A DNA stretch of 64,000 nt from Ariolimax columbianus (lineage: Eukaryota > Mollusca > Gastropoda > Stylommatophora > Arionidae): positions 6,217,641 through 6,281,640 of the forward strand of contig JAVGWX010000019.1 of the NCBI GenBank assembly GCA_036924085.1, in the 5' to 3' direction. This document shows, piece after piece, positions 11,051 to 22,914 of this stretch. The translations under genes were made by a program, and so were the position numbers. Positions within the stretch are counted from its first letter, which is position 1. Every line of letters begins with the position of its first letter. The notes beneath the pieces are model-generated. The model was given only the letters and a program-made list of their open reading frames with translations, did not search any database and had not been told where the DNA came from.

Positions 11051-13039
11051 CTCAATCTTCCGGTCATCCTACCGCCTGCTGAAATAAATACTGCAAAAAT
11101 ACTTGAACTCATGGGGCTGTTGAAGAACCAATATCATTTACACTTAACTTGAGTGGCCCAGGCGTTCTACTGACCATCCTAGTTTTAGTTTTGTTCTCAC
11201 CAATTCGCAAATTATGTTTAATTCGTATACGCTTGTCATGGTACGTATGTTCACTTGGTGCAGTTAGGTCATGTTTCATTTGAACACGCCTCGTAATTTA
11301 AAGATATGCTTACTATGAGTATATCAGTGTAATAATCAAGGTCTTAGAAAAGAAATATTTATACTTGTTGTATATAGACTAAAACATTCAACAGGGTGAC
11401 TCATAAGCAAATTGTCGAATACGGAATATAAAAATAAATAAACTAATGACAACAAAATACAGTTAAGATAAAGATAAATACCAATAACAATTTGTTTATT
11501 AATACACTTTGTTTACAGTTAAAGAAATGTATATGCAATGTAATAGTCAGTACACATGTGCCTTTTTATTATACTGATTTTGTAGTTACACTGTTTATTC
11601 CAAATTTACACCTCACTGGATGCCAGTGCAATTGTCATGGCTTTTGTAAGCTTCCATAACTAATTGCTTTTTCAGCACACCATGAGTTGTTTATACATAT
11701 TTGTAAGCCAAGCCGGGTAATATGAACTTCACCTGCCAGCATTCTCAGTTCTTATGCACAATCTGATAAATAGATGCACATGTGTCATGTGTATTTTCAT
11801 CTAATATGAATACGTTTCTCATCATCATGGTACATGTACAATGGCATACGATCAGTTATCTCATGAGTAGGGAGTTTACATGATTTATGTGCTCAATATA
11901 GATACTGGTTTTTATGTAAAGTTAGATAAATCATTGGATACACATGGAATTGACTTCAGTATTCTGACCAACATTGTCAGCTGATATCAAAACGAGAACA
12001 CCCAAATGCAGAAATAAAAAAAAAATTATGGAGAACATTGTCATTTGATAACATCGATCTATTGGTGATTCATATTTGCCAGACACATATTTTATCTTTT
12101 ATAAGTTTGACCTACCAGCATTATAAGTAAATACGATCTGATATTTATCATTAACTTCAATATCATGTGAAAATGTTGTGTTGTATTTATTAACAAGCAA
12201 TTACAAAAAATATGTTTGTAATATGACATATTACCTAATTCATAAACTGTTTTGAAAATACTTGTGCATTGTGTGCCTACACCCAGGTATACAAAAAACA
12301 CATGCAGTGGCACTTAAGAATAAGCGTAGGGACAACGTAGGGTCAAAGTAGGTTCAAAGAGCTTTAACTCTTTCAAGACTTGGTTTATTTAAGTTTGGAC
12401 CAAATTCAATTTGTTTTGAAAAAAAACATCATGCTTTTTGATTGTATTACTTCCCACCATAATATAGATACCATTTTAATATTACATATCACTGGCAAGG
12501 GTAATAGTTACAGAAAATAAACATATCGGTAAATTGTTGATATTTGATTATGTGACAGATTCAATAAATATGTTGTAAAAACAACTACAAATGTGAAGTG
12601 ACACAATTTAAACGTCAAACTATTATAACTCTCCTAAATTTGTCCAAGGTTTTAAATGATTGCTAATCCATTTTCTGGCAATTTTATACACACGATACAA
12701 AAGTCCTTCAAAACTATTTTTTTGATGTATTTATGTCCATAAATATTGAACATGCACATTATTCTCAATGACTCCAGAATCAATAACAATATAAAAAATG
12801 CATCAAAGTAGAAGCAGTGACCAAACTTTAATGGAAATAAAGCGTTTGCGACAAGAAAACATTTTTAGTCCTCGCTGTAAAGTATCTGGTAACATAAAGA
12901 CCTGAATTACCGTTCTGCGAAACAAAATAACTTGTTGTCCAATTTAATGGCTAAGGGTTAAGTATGGTTTTGTTAGAGAGTTAATATATGTAAATGATTA
13001 AGGTATCTCATGTTAAGAATTTGTTTTTGAATTCAGAAC
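11051..13039. other. Host intron 1, no element recognised
   Basis: Two kilobases of AT-rich intronic sequence. No frame above about 75 codons resembles a known domain, and I recognised no repeat. Confidence 0.45.
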
Positions 13040-13310
13040 AACAATACAGCGGCAGAGACTTTACATAATTTACTTTTTCAACATCTCAATGACAGTTACA
13101 ACAATGGAATATGGCCAACGACCACACAACTTCAATATTAATTCCTTTACCAACAAAATCAAATGCAACAGAATGCGGTCAATTCCGAACGATAAGTATG
13201 ATAACACATGCATCTAAAAATGCTAACAATTCTTATTAAAATGGTTAAGATGAGAATTAATGAAAATTTAGAGGAGGTAATGAAAGTTAGCCAGATTCGA
13301 TTTTGAAATG
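13040..13310 (+). mobile_element. LINE RT fingers fragment in intron 1
   Basis: Decayed plus-strand fragment reading NNGIWPTTT, ILIPLPTKSNATECGQFRTI, then MRINENLEE after frame shifts. This is the IPLPKK..ATEC..FRTISL block of RT fingers, the same family as the fragment at 1-675. It has no catalytic motifs. Confidence 0.6.
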
Positions 13311-14126
13311 CCAGAGGTACACTGTATGCCACTAGTATATATCCATGCGTGGAGAAGTTATTGTTTCACCTATATAGACATACCACGTCATTCTGACCCA
13401 CATGGATTACTGCACCTTGGATCATGAGAATGTCAAAGTTATAGACCAATTTTTGGAGAATAACTTCTTGTTGACTAATGATGCAGCAATTCCAACAACA
13501 AATACGATCAAGTTGTAAAACTAGTCTGATTTCCTTCTGATATTTCTCTTCCCAGCCCTTCTCTTTCTTTCTCTCACCTTCATTTCCATCTTCTACCTTT
13601 CTTAACACCATCGATGGGCTACCTATAATAACTTTTTTGGTGATGCCTTTAATTTGCGGTTTGCCATCTGTGTTTTCCTTCTCTCAGGGAAGTTGCTTTA
13701 GCCTGGCTTACAAGTCTCTTCTGCCTGATGTTTCCCCAGTTGTCTCCACTAACCTTTTCATGTTACATCTCAGCCACATTCACAAGTGTTGTCATGAAAG
13801 CACGGACAAAAAAACCATTATCTCTGAATTCTAATTACAATTGAAGAGTCATCGGAATGAAATTTAAACCACGTCGGCCATTGCAAGGAGAACACGACTG
13901 ATTTGTTCTGTAGTACTATTTTAGTAGATCACAAAACATCTGCTTGTTGTTGTGTTCAACAGTTTGTTTCACAACTTCTTTAAAACATAATATGTTGTTT
14001 TTTTAAAGTCATTAGGCTTATCTTATGCTTAAATATGGAATATAACATTCTCAATTAAACATATTCTTACTGAATTTGTTCAACTTCCTATATTTGTAAT
14101 TATTATTTTTTTGTAAATTATTTTGT
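13311..14126. other. Host intron 1, no element recognised
   Basis: AT-rich intron remainder. Short frames at 13366-13611 (-) and 13637-13834 (+) have no recognisable domain. Confidence 0.4.
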
Positions 14127-14362
14127 TTGTTTTTGCATTAGCCTTATTTTTCAAATCCCAAAGGCGGTGTGCGTTGCACTGCGGTTTTTATTTTGCGCCT
14201 GTCGGCCCAGTACATCCGACTTCAGCATGCATTTTATGAAAGGGTATGCTTCCTCCTGAATTTTCTAAGGGTTTGCTTCCCCGGTGTAACGGCAGGTGAT
14301 GTGATGGGGATCGAGCCCAGCAACTTCGGTTTGTGAGCCGTGCCACTAAACCATCAAGCCCT
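14127..14362 (-). mobile_element. tRNA-derived SINE, family 1
   Basis: Minus-strand copy with the tRNA head on the right (box B equivalent gggatcgagccca on the plus strand), the shared core catccgacttcagcatgc, and an A-rich tail on the left. TAAATTATTTTGTTTG on the left and TTAAATTATTGTTTTGTG on the right look like an imperfect target-site duplication. It ends about 100 bp before host exon 2. Confidence 0.8.
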
Positions 14363-14464
14363 TATTAAATTATTGTTTTGTGATGTGAAGTGTAAAAACA
14401 AGTTCTTTTTACATAGAACAACATATCGGAACACTACTGTGTGTTTCTATCTTCCTTTCTTTAG

Positions 14465-14596
14465 GGATTGACAGTCAAGAAATAGTTTTGTATCTTCCAT
14501 CACACACACTTTGCTTGGATGGCTTACGGAGTGACACAGATGAATATTTTATCACTGGAACTATTGGTCCAAATTACTCAGACTGTTTGACCTCAG
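14465..14596 (+). CDS. Host gene exon 2: N-terminal ectodomain
   Basis: Exon of 132 nt after a pyrimidine-rich acceptor (TTTCTTTAG). It is open only in phase 1, which is the phase left by exon 1. It encodes GIDSQEIVLYLPSHTLCLDG, then an NYS sequon and a cysteine near its end. The CTCAG|GTTGGA donor keeps phase 1 but departs from consensus. Because its length is a multiple of three, the exon is symmetric (1-1), as in many extracellular modules. I recognise no domain; it would follow the signal peptide directly in the mature protein. The next visible exon needs phase 0, so the join to 19149 is not consistent. Confidence 0.55.
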
Positions 14597-14894
14597 GTTG
14601 GATAAATACAGTTACAGTTGGCGTGTTACTATGAGTGCATATTTGTACACGGTACTCATAATTAAATCCTTTTAAAAATAAAAGCGTTCCTACACCTCCA
14701 TTTTATGTTGCATTTGTTGGTGATTCATCTGTAAATGCATGTACATACGTTCACATATTGTTTGAGACGTTTCATCATGTGTTTAATAGGAGTCAGCTAT
14801 TTTGATGGGTTTCAGACTGGGTGTTCTTAATGATTATTATTACTTGGCTCTGGATTGTGTTCATTTTGTCAAATTTACAATTAGTCACTGTTGC

Positions 14895-15330
14895 CAATGA
14901 TGGTATGCCATAATCTAAGACATGCCGAGTATATAACGCTTGCGAGACATGGACAGTGTACACCAGTCATGCCGGATGGCGGAACCATTTCCACATGGGG
15001 ATACTAAACTATGAAATGTTCTAAAGAGCAAAACTCCCTGGCGTCTAAACTATATTGCAGAGTGCCCAGGTTCAGTGGGCTGGGTATGTTGTTCGCATGT
15101 CTGACCACTGCCTGCCTAAGCAATCCCTGTATGGTACTCTCATGACAGACAAACGTCCATCAGATGAGCAGAAGAAAAGATACAAAGATTCGCTGAAGGC
15201 TTTCTTGAAATGTTTAAATTTGGGAGTCACTTGCGTTTGACTGCTAGGCTTGGCACCCTACAATCACACACGTTGCTCTCCTAAGAATAAAACTTCAAAT
15301 TCTGAGCTTGAGATGCGAGTTATGTGAAAG
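14895..15330 (+). mobile_element. LINE RT C-terminal fragment
   Basis: Plus-strand remnant: YNACETWTVYTSHA (the YGCETWT motif), then QVQWAGYVVRMSDHCLPKQS and KKRYKDSLKAFLKCLN. This matches the RWAGHV.RM...LPKQ..YGEL...KR..G..KKR.KD.LK tail of endonuclease-RT LINEs. The 35.1-36.3 kb minus-strand copy is the same family. Frames break around 15010. Confidence 0.75.
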
Positions 15331-15659
15331 GTTGCCATGTATGGTGCCCTGGGTTTAACACCATCCACATGTGGTTCTTGTGTGGTAGGGTGTACATATC
15401 CAGAATCGGATGATGTCACCATCTTGGTTCGCAATGGGCAACTGGCACTGCTACTACTAAAATATGTAAAACTTTATTATCTACTGGCTACATCAGTGTG
15501 CATAACTGTTATTTCTCTATCTTCTTCTTCGCCCTAATATCATTGTGAGTTGCATCAACAAACCCTGTCAGAGCAGACTGGTCTTGGACTATTTCCTCCA
15601 CTTGTTTCCATTTTCGTAAAGTTTTCCATGTTTAGACATTAATGTGGGCCCTTTCATGT

Positions 15660-16186
15660 GAGCCATTAAAGATATTACCTTGTCCCTATCCCACTCTCTC
15701 CCACAAGGTTTAGTCCGTAGCCCTCCTGAACCACTGCAGACTCAAAAATTGCACTGCAGACTTACAGGTGATGTATTAATAAAGGATTGTAATCTCCCTA
15801 TATCGGCTTTGGTCACCCATCATGCGCCCGTTTCAAATGAAGTGGCAGAGCTCATACTTGAGCAGACGATTCCCAACAGAGTATGGATTCCAATCACTCC
15901 AGTTCCACACGGTTTTCATTCAACAAAGGCCAATAGGAAGAATACTTTGGCCCTTAAAGGCACATTCGAACTATCTGTCTTTTCCATGATGCCTCCTAGG
16001 CTAAGGAAGCTCTTCACCTCTGACAATAGCGCTCCTAACGATTTCATAGGAGCTGTGCTGCCAGCTGCATTTAACTTTACAGGTTTTGTCTTTCCGGCAT
16101 GCAACTCCAGATCTATTTATTGGTATATTATGTCTTGTGTGTTTGTGTTCCTTTACATTTGGAATACTTCCGGTCGAAAGCCGTGA
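15660..16186 (+). other. Unassigned GC-richer block with a 168-codon open frame
   Basis: A stretch visibly richer in G+C than its surroundings. The plus strand is open for 168 codons (15680-16186), and the minus strand also has an open frame at 15916-16104. I recognise no domain on either strand. It may be a piece of another transposable element or a decayed processed gene. It lies in the host intron between the 14.5 and 19.1 kb exons, directly beside the 3' end of an RNase H LINE. I claim no coding function. Confidence 0.3.
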
Positions 16187-16222
16187 CTGGCTGCTGACAC
16201 ATGAGCGACGAATTTCCTAATG

Positions 16223-18672
16223 AGTTCTTCTTCTTCTTCTTCTTCTTCTTCTGCGTACACAGTCAGACAGTAACCATTATTTTCTCGAAAAAAGCGGCGG
16301 TCATCCTGAGACTCTCGCCACTACCATAGAGCTTGTCTTGCAGTTCCACTGGCAATGGCCACATCTGCTCTCTCTGATCCTCGTATGTCGGGCAGTTCTG
16401 CAGCAGATGTTCAGTGGTCATTTTACCAGTACCGCACGGGCATTCGTCGGTACACCCTATCTTCAATTTGTTGAATAGGTGGTACCTCAGTCGGTTGTGG
16501 CCAGTGCGAAGTCTGAAGACAACGACCTGCTCTCTTCGGTTCAACTGGTAATAGGCATCGTTTTTGGTGTAACCAGTATGTTCGGTTTCCCATTTGGTCA
16601 TGTACCTGGCTTTGATAAGCCGTTTTGACTCTTCGTACGTCATACTGGTATCTGTTTGTGGTAGCCTTGCACCTTCTTTTGCCAGTCTGTCTGCCTCCTC
16701 GTTGCCTTGGATGTTGCAGTGTGACGGAACCCACTGTACCACTACCCTTTTTGGTGCGGACTGCTGGCACAGTTTGCAGAGTGCTGCTCTTAAGTCATTA
16801 AGCTCAGTGTTTTTCTGGCTTTTTAGCGCTGTGACTACGGCGAGAGCATCTGTCAGCAGGACTATATGGCTCTCATTTTCACTGTGTGTTACCATTTCTT
16901 CCACTGCCGCCCTCAGTGCCTCTGCCTCCGCTCTGAAATTGCTTGTGTACTTACCAGTAGCGAATGACAGTGTTATTTTTCTGCCATTTGGTAGGTTCAG
17001 GAATGCTCCTGCCCCTCCGTTCTGTGTAGTGTTTGTTACAGAACCGTCGGTGTATGCATGGGTCCAGTCCATGCTTGGGTAGCTTTTCGTTATGAAGCTT
17101 AGGGTAGTGTCTCTCCTTTCTTTTTCAGTCTGGCAGTTTTTGTTTGCAATACCTGGTATATTTTCTACCACCTCTGGAAATATATCCTGCCTCCAAGTAG
17201 GTTTTCGTACAGTAGTGATGGGTTTTGGTGTTGTTAGTGCGTTTATGGGATCTTCGTGCATCTTTGCTTTGGCTATTTCTGCAAAGTTTCTCCGCTTTAG
17301 TTTCCCATTTCCCAAATTGTTTAGTCTCTGGTGCATTGGTTGGTCGGTCAGTCTTCGGAGTTTCTCTGACTGCAGCTGGGCTCTACAGTCTCTTCTATCG
17401 GTCATGGATTGCAGTTTTGTAATCTTTTCAAGTTTTACAATTGGCGTTGACTTCCTGCCACCTGTTATAACTCTCATGGCTTGGTTTTAAAGTTTGCTAA
17501 CTTTATCGAAGTTCGCCTTTGCTGCTGTTGTCCATGCCGCAATGCCATACTCGAGAACTGGTCTCACTTTTCCAGTGTACAGTTTCTTTAGTATGCTTTC
17601 GTCTGCTCCCCAGCTTGTGCCAGCAAGTTTCCTCATGATTGCCATTCTTTCTCTGGCTCTTATTCGGTTTCTCTCGATCTGACTTTTCCATGTCCTGCGT
17701 CGATCAAATGTGACTCCCAGATAGTTTGGGTAGTCGTTTGGCTGCAGGACTTTGCCATTTAAACTTAACTTGGTATTTTGGGGTTTGATTGAAAGCGAGA
17801 ATATTGTGCATGTTGCATGTAGTTTTCTGCTCGTTTATTTTGACCAGCCATGAGTTCGCCCACTCTTCCAGCGATGTTAGGGCCTGCTGCATCCGATTTC
17901 TTGCTAGGGTGAGATTCTTTTCAGAGGTCCACATAGCCAGATCGACTGCAAACATTAAGCTATGGACTCTTCTTGGTATATTCTCTGTAATGTCGTTTAT
18001 ATACACCAAGAAGAGTGTGGGTGACAGCACTCCCCCTTGGGGTACTCCCTGCTCGAGTGTCACCTTTTTGCTCATCTGCCCTTGTACTTGGACTCTGGCC
18101 ATTCTTTTTTTGAGGTAGTTGTTGAACCACTTGTACATTCTCCCACAAACTTCACTTCTCCTTAGCTTGACTCCAAGTCCGTTTTTCCAGACTTTGTCAA
18201 ATGCCTTTTTCAGGTCCACCCAAACCGCTACTGTGTGTTTCTGTTCCTGGTAGGCATCTTTTATTTCCTGGGCTATGAGAATGACCTAGTCCTCAGTGTA
18301 TCTGTGCTGTCTAAAGCCGGCTTGCTGTGGAATTAGTATTCGTTTTTCTTCCAGATGCCACACCAGTCTGGTGTTTATTATGCGTTCCATCAGTTTGCCG
18401 ACACAGCTCAGTAGGTAGATATGCCTGTATCCATTTGGATCTGTTTTGTCCTTTCCTTTTTTTGGTACTGGTACCAGTACTGCGTCTTTCCATGTCTGGG
18501 GTACAATTCCCATTTTCCAGCTTTGGTTCAGGACCGATAGCAGCTTCCTCTTCGCTGTTTGGCCCAGCCCCATCAGCATTTCGTTTGTTATCCCATCTTT
18601 TCCGGGAGATTTCCTTTTCTTGAATGTTCTCGTCATGTCATTCAATGTCTTACTCTTTGAGGGTAATACTAC
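16223..18672 (-). mobile_element. RNase H-bearing LINE, family A, 5'-truncated
   Basis: Minus-strand LINE of the I/Jockey superfamily, cut at its 5' end inside the RT. Order: RT fingers KRKSPGKDGITNEML and GFRQHRYTED (18286-18660), palm with motif A as VDLKKAFDKVW and GVPQGGVLSP (17704-18219), connection (17503-17690), RNase H and C-terminal zinc knuckle (16263-17477), then a (TTC)n/(GAA)n 3' microsatellite at 16224-16251. The active-site box reads FAVDLA in place of YADDLA, so the first catalytic aspartate is lost. Near-identical 3' sequence recurs at 48.8 and 51.8 kb, so the family was recently active. It lies in a host intron, antisense to the gene. Confidence 0.9.
16263..17477 (-). pseudogene. 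LINE family A RNase H and C-terminal domain (404 codons)
   Basis: The longest open frame in the window, and the C-terminal third of the family A ORF2. RNase H spans about residues 139-270, with all four acidic catalytic positions visible: YTDGS (about D144), RAEAEAL (about E184), LLTDALA (about D210) and NEEADRLAK (about D263). The catalytic-region histidine occurs in WVPSHC. A zinc-knuckle-like CPCGTG..TTEHLLQNC follows at about 340-370 and the protein ends near VTV. The domain would remove RNA from the cDNA hybrid during retrotransposition. It is intact here, but the upstream RT is broken, so I treat it as a remnant. Confidence 0.88.
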
Positions 18673-19148
18673 AGTTCAGACAGACTTTACTATGAAGGAG
18701 AAGCCACTTTCAGACGTTGTTGAGATTGACCTTTGACATAGATGTCTAAGGAACTTGAGCAGTGATGTTTGTATGTCTTTAAATATGTAATACGTATCTG
18801 AGCCAGCTCTGTTTCCTTGGATGTCATCTGCAAATATATGTCTCCCAACCGTTTAAAATTCTGGCTACTAGTACTGAGTTGATGAATTTCATTGACTGAT
18901 AGAAAATGGTGACTGAAAATTATAACATTATTTATACTAGTCTTTTTTTCATTGGATTATTTGTGTTACTGGATTAATTTGTTCATGGCTATTCATAATT
19001 TGTTATGCTGTTTACAGAATGGTCTGACTAATCCTGACAAAGTCAATGTTAATGTTTGTCTTATTTATTTAACTGATATATACTGTATGTTAACAATATT
19101 TGCTTAATAATGTGATTTCATTCAATTTTCTTAATTTTGTTCATCTAG
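18673..19148. other. Intronic stretch before the 19.1 kb exon
   Basis: AT-rich sequence. Candidate acceptors exist (for example TGTTTACAG at about 19010-19018), but I cannot support an exon that would repair the phase mismatch between the flanking exons. Confidence 0.4.
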
Positions 19149-19365
19149 ATATGCCCACTTACCATTGATCCTGTAAATTGCGACCCACTGTCAACCAGTG
19201 TATGCTACTGTGCCAATTTTGATAATACGACAGACTCAGCTCACATTGTGGTTAGATCTATTTCACGACGTAGACATAGCCAAAAACGTATTCGTGGCGA
19301 ATGGCAAAATATTAATGGAGCTAGACTTTATAGCACCAAGTACCTTACCCTTCCTCTAATATATG
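19149..19365 (+). CDS. Host gene exon 3: ectodomain
   Basis: Exon of 217 nt after TTTTGTTCATCTAG. Only the frame starting on the first base is open: ICPLTIDPVNCDPLSTSVCY, then CANFDNTTDSAH with an NTT sequon, a basic patch SRRRHSQKRIRG, and YLTLPLIY before a TATG|GTGAGG donor in phase 1. Four cysteines in the first 22 residues suggest a disulfide-bonded extracellular fold. It joins in frame to the 29408 exon, giving GDVNDATL at the junction. It does not join in frame to exon 2, so an exon of phase 1 to 0 is missing or a base has been lost. No family was recognised. Confidence 0.6.
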
Positions 19366-19820
19366 GTGAGGATATTGTTTCGCATTAAATTGTTGCTTTC
19401 ATTTCTTAGAATTAGTTGTTTGATGATGATTTACCGTTTTGTGCTCCAAATTAAATACGGCCCCTACACATCTGGCCCCTTTGCTGGAAGTGTGTATTTG
19501 CGGATTTGCAGAGGTTGTTTCAAAAGCAATGATTTTACATGATAGTTTGCTAGCCCCATATATAACTCACTTTAGTTGCTTTTTGGTACTGTTATTTTTA
19601 TCCCGTGTAGCACTCCGGGAATTCGTTGTTTGCTGACAAGAATGTAACTCTCGCGACATGTGATGAAAGGTGTGATATAACATGATTGTGGGAAACACAT
19701 TCTTTAAATATCTATCTGTTTATATTTCACCATGGAAAAGTCCAGATAACAATTAGTATAACCACATGTATTTCAAATGAGTATCCAGGAAATTAAGAAA
19801 ATGATTGAAATCTAACAGCT

Positions 19821-20030
19821 AACCGTCCCGATCTGTCATCACATGACTTCCATTTCTTTGTATCATTAAAAAATAGCTCTCTAATAGCACAATGATTCCA
19901 GTTCGATGCAGGCGTCTTGACAGCGGTGACGAAATGGTTCAATGATCATCCAAAGTCATTTCTCAAGGATGATATCCAATCACCCCAAGCAGTAGAATGC
20001 ATGTTTAAAAGACTGCACGGCTTGTTCTAA
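19821..20030 (+). mobile_element. mariner-like transposase C-terminal remnant
   Basis: A plus-strand frame with one internal stop reads NRPDLSSHDFHFFVSLKN, then FDAGVLTAVTKWFNDHPKSF, and ends at tandem stops. The first block matches the SPDLSP.DFHLF motif that carries the last catalytic aspartate of mariner transposases. The second matches the helical tail (V..AV..W....P..F..GI). No terminal inverted repeat was found. The basis is motif resemblance only. Confidence 0.5.
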
Positions 20031-20094
20031 TAACCCGTGATGCTTGCTTCCGTTCTAAGAGTTGATTTATAGGAAATCATTGATGACATAGTTA

Positions 20095-22690
20095 CCTGTG
20101 CCCGACGCAATTACATATGAAATGATAACACACTTTGGACCAATGAGCAGACAGCGATTGTTGGACCTGATAAATCAATCGTGGACTCAAGGATTATTTA
20201 CAAAAGAATGGAAGGAGGCAGAAATAATTCCAATCCTAAAGAATGGAAAACCAAAAGAAAACCAAACAAGCTACCGTCCAATCAGCCTCTTTAGCTGTCT
20301 GGGAAAGACATTGAAAAGGCTAGTGTAAAATAGGATGCTAACTTTCCTTGAGAAAAAAAAAATCCTGGACGAGTGCCAGTCTGGCTATAGAAAATACAGG
20401 AGTGCCGAGGACCAGGCCGTATATCTGACCTAGGAAATCGAAGATGCCTTTCAGTGGAAATGCAAGCTATTGGCGACCTTCTTTGACCTGACTAAAGCTT
20501 TTGATAACGTCTGGAAGAAAGGACTAATGCTGCAATTAGCGGGCTGCGGAATAAGGGGGAAAATACTTGACTGGATCAAAGGCTACCTTCACTCATGATG
20601 TAGGGGAGTCAGGCTGGATCAAAGGCTACCTTCACTCATGATGTAGGGGAGTCAGGCTGGATCAAAGACTACCTTCACTCACGATGTAGGGGAGTCAGGC
20701 TGGATCAAAGGCTACCTTCACTCATGATGTAGGGGAGTCAGGCTGTATCAAATACTACCTTCACTCACGATGTAGGAGAGTCAGGCTGGATCAAAGACTA
20801 CCTTCACTCATGATGTAGGAGAGTCAGGCTGGAAGAACACATGAGCAAAATCGTCACGGGGGGGTTATCCAGGGAGGATCACTATCCCCCACCTTGTTTA
20901 TCCTCTTCATTAATGATCTGCCAACACAGTTTAGACCACACATCCACAATCAATGCATGCGGATGAGCTGGCCATATGGACCTAGGCAGAAAACATTGGA
21001 ATCGCAAAAGCAAGAATGCAGAAAGCAATTAATGCAGTAAAGAAATGGGCAGACTCATGGGGTGTCATAATAAACAAAAGCAAGAACCCCCAAACACTCT
21101 TCTCGCTCTCTACAAAGCCAGAGCAGGTCGACCTATATTTAGAAAATAGCCTACTTCCTAGAGAAAACTAGAGAAAACAATCATACATACCTAGCAATGA
21201 GATATGACAAAAGATTAACATGGGGCCCACACACAAAGGATACTCAAAAGAAGGCAACACTCAGACTAAGGCTGATGAAAAACCTGGCAGGGACAAATTG
21301 GGGCGCAGATACAAATACAGTCAGACATGTCTACACTGGATACGTACGAACAACACTGGGATATGACATGGGTGCCTATGCAACAGCGGCAAGGACGAAC
21401 CTACAGAAACTAGACAAGGCACATAATACCGGACTGAGAATTATTATCAGAGGTCTACGAAGCACCCCAGTTAGAAAACTCGAAACGGTAGCAGGCCTCC
21501 AGAGCCTCGGTGAGCGCAGAGAAGGAAAAATACTAAAGCTGACAGAAACATACAAGCGTATGAATAAACATCCAATGCAGGGAAAAGTCAATGAATAAAC
21601 AAAAAACCGCATAAAAAGAATCAAGTTCAAATCATCTATCAAAAGCCCTTACAGCCAGGAACAGTGACATCATATCAAAATGTCCAACGACAATGGAAAT
21701 GATACAAGTATCTGAAAACACAACAGCCTAACTTCACGGTGGAAGCGAAAATACCAGGTATCGATAAAAAGGTGGAAGAATCAGACCATGCATTGAGAGC
21801 AAAAACCCTAAAGCATATTGGAGACGCCCATCCTCAACCCATGTCGATGCAGGTCTACACAGATGGATCATCAGAGGAAGCATTGAGGAAAGGAGGGGGG
21901 GGGGGGACTCTTCATAGTTCTACAGGATGGAACCGTTTTAAAAAAAAACAAGTGCTGCCGGGAAGCCCTCGACAAATCTAAGAGCAGAGCAGCAGGCAAT
22001 AATTGAAGCAGTCAAACTATTGAACGAAAAGGGTTAAGGGATAACATAATATTGTTTTTGTGCGACTGCATGGGCATTTTGCAGGCCACACAAAGAGAAC
22101 CACGAACTAGTATGGAAAGCGAACTGATATGCCAGCTAAACAAACTCTCAGACCACAATAAAATCACCCTCGTGTGGATTCCAGCTCACTGCGGCATACC
22201 TGGAAATGAATGGGCGGGCAGGCAGGCCAGGGAGGGAAGACAGAGAGAACAATTCACCCTCCTAGTGTCACTGCCAGAAGTCAAGGCAAACATAAAAAAA
22301 TATAAACAACAGTGGATAGAGAGAACAAACAGTAAATACCCACAGGACCCAATCAATAGACTGAATAGGAAACAGTATACCACAATGTTTCGCCTCAGAA
22401 CAGGTCATTGCAGACTAAATGCACACAAGCATAGAATGAAAGCAGCACATACTGCACAATGCACATGTCAGCGAGGACCCCCGACTCGAGAACACATACT
22501 GCAAACATGTCCACTGCACCAAGACTCCCGTTAGAAGACACAGCCCGAGGAGAGAAACATACAAGACAATCTGTGGGGAACCATCGAGGACCTGCGACTG
22601 ACGTGCCACTTCATGGATGCAGCCCATCTGGTGGCATAAAACGAGCATACGAAACCGAACGCAAAGAAAAAGAAGAAGATAATAATTGCC
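20095..22690 (+). mobile_element. RNase H-bearing LINE, family B copy
   Basis: Plus-strand LINE truncated in the RT fingers. It starts in PDAITYEMITHFGPMSRQRL, followed by SYRPISLFSCLGKT, a GYRKYRSAEDQA block, motif A as FFDLTKAFDNVWKK, then a 43-bp tandem array (20571-20828) that destroys the frame. The active-site box reads MHADELAIW instead of YADD. The connection is open at 21197-21598 and RNase H at 21739-22534 (VYTDGSS kept; GNEWAGRQAREG has glycine for the last catalytic aspartate). A zinc knuckle CTCQRGPPTREHILQTC and a short GAAAAAGAAGAAG tail near 22668 follow. It is dead, and lies within the intron between the 19.1 and 29.4 kb host exons. Confidence 0.88.
20571..20828 (+). repeat. 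43-bp tandem array, 6 copies, inside LINE RT
   Basis: Six copies of exactly 43 bp start at 20571, 20614, 20657, 20700, 20743 and 20786. The unit begins ctggatcaaaggctaccttc and encodes the WIKGYLHS segment between RT motifs A and B. The copies differ at a few positions. Five extra units add 215 bp, which is not a multiple of three. Confidence 0.97.
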
Positions 22691-22914
22691 TTTTTTAAAA
22701 TTCTGTCACATCTGCTGATGTACCACCTTTCATACGTTTGCACTGAAGTATCTGAGATAGGTTTAATTTCATCCCTCCTCAAATATGATAAATTTAAAGT
22801 AACGATATCAAAAAGGTATCATGTGTAAGAAGTGAATAGCATAAATAAATTAATAAAAAAACTAAGAAGGTAGATTTGAACAGAAGCAAAAACCAGAAAT
22901 GCTTTAGCCTATGT

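Noticed and set aside
16594..17082. 162-codon plus-strand ORF rich in Ser and Phe
   Set aside because: It is the antisense shadow of the RNase H coding frame.
16263..17477. Host RNase HI gene
   Set aside because: The domain sits downstream of a LINE RT, carries the LINE zinc-knuckle C-terminus and a (TTC)n tail, and recurs at 48.8 and 51.8 kb.
19019..19107. Possible exon after TGTTTACAG that might fix the exon 2 to 3 phase conflict
   Set aside because: It is open only in phase 0, whereas exon 2 leaves phase 1, and no good donor is present.
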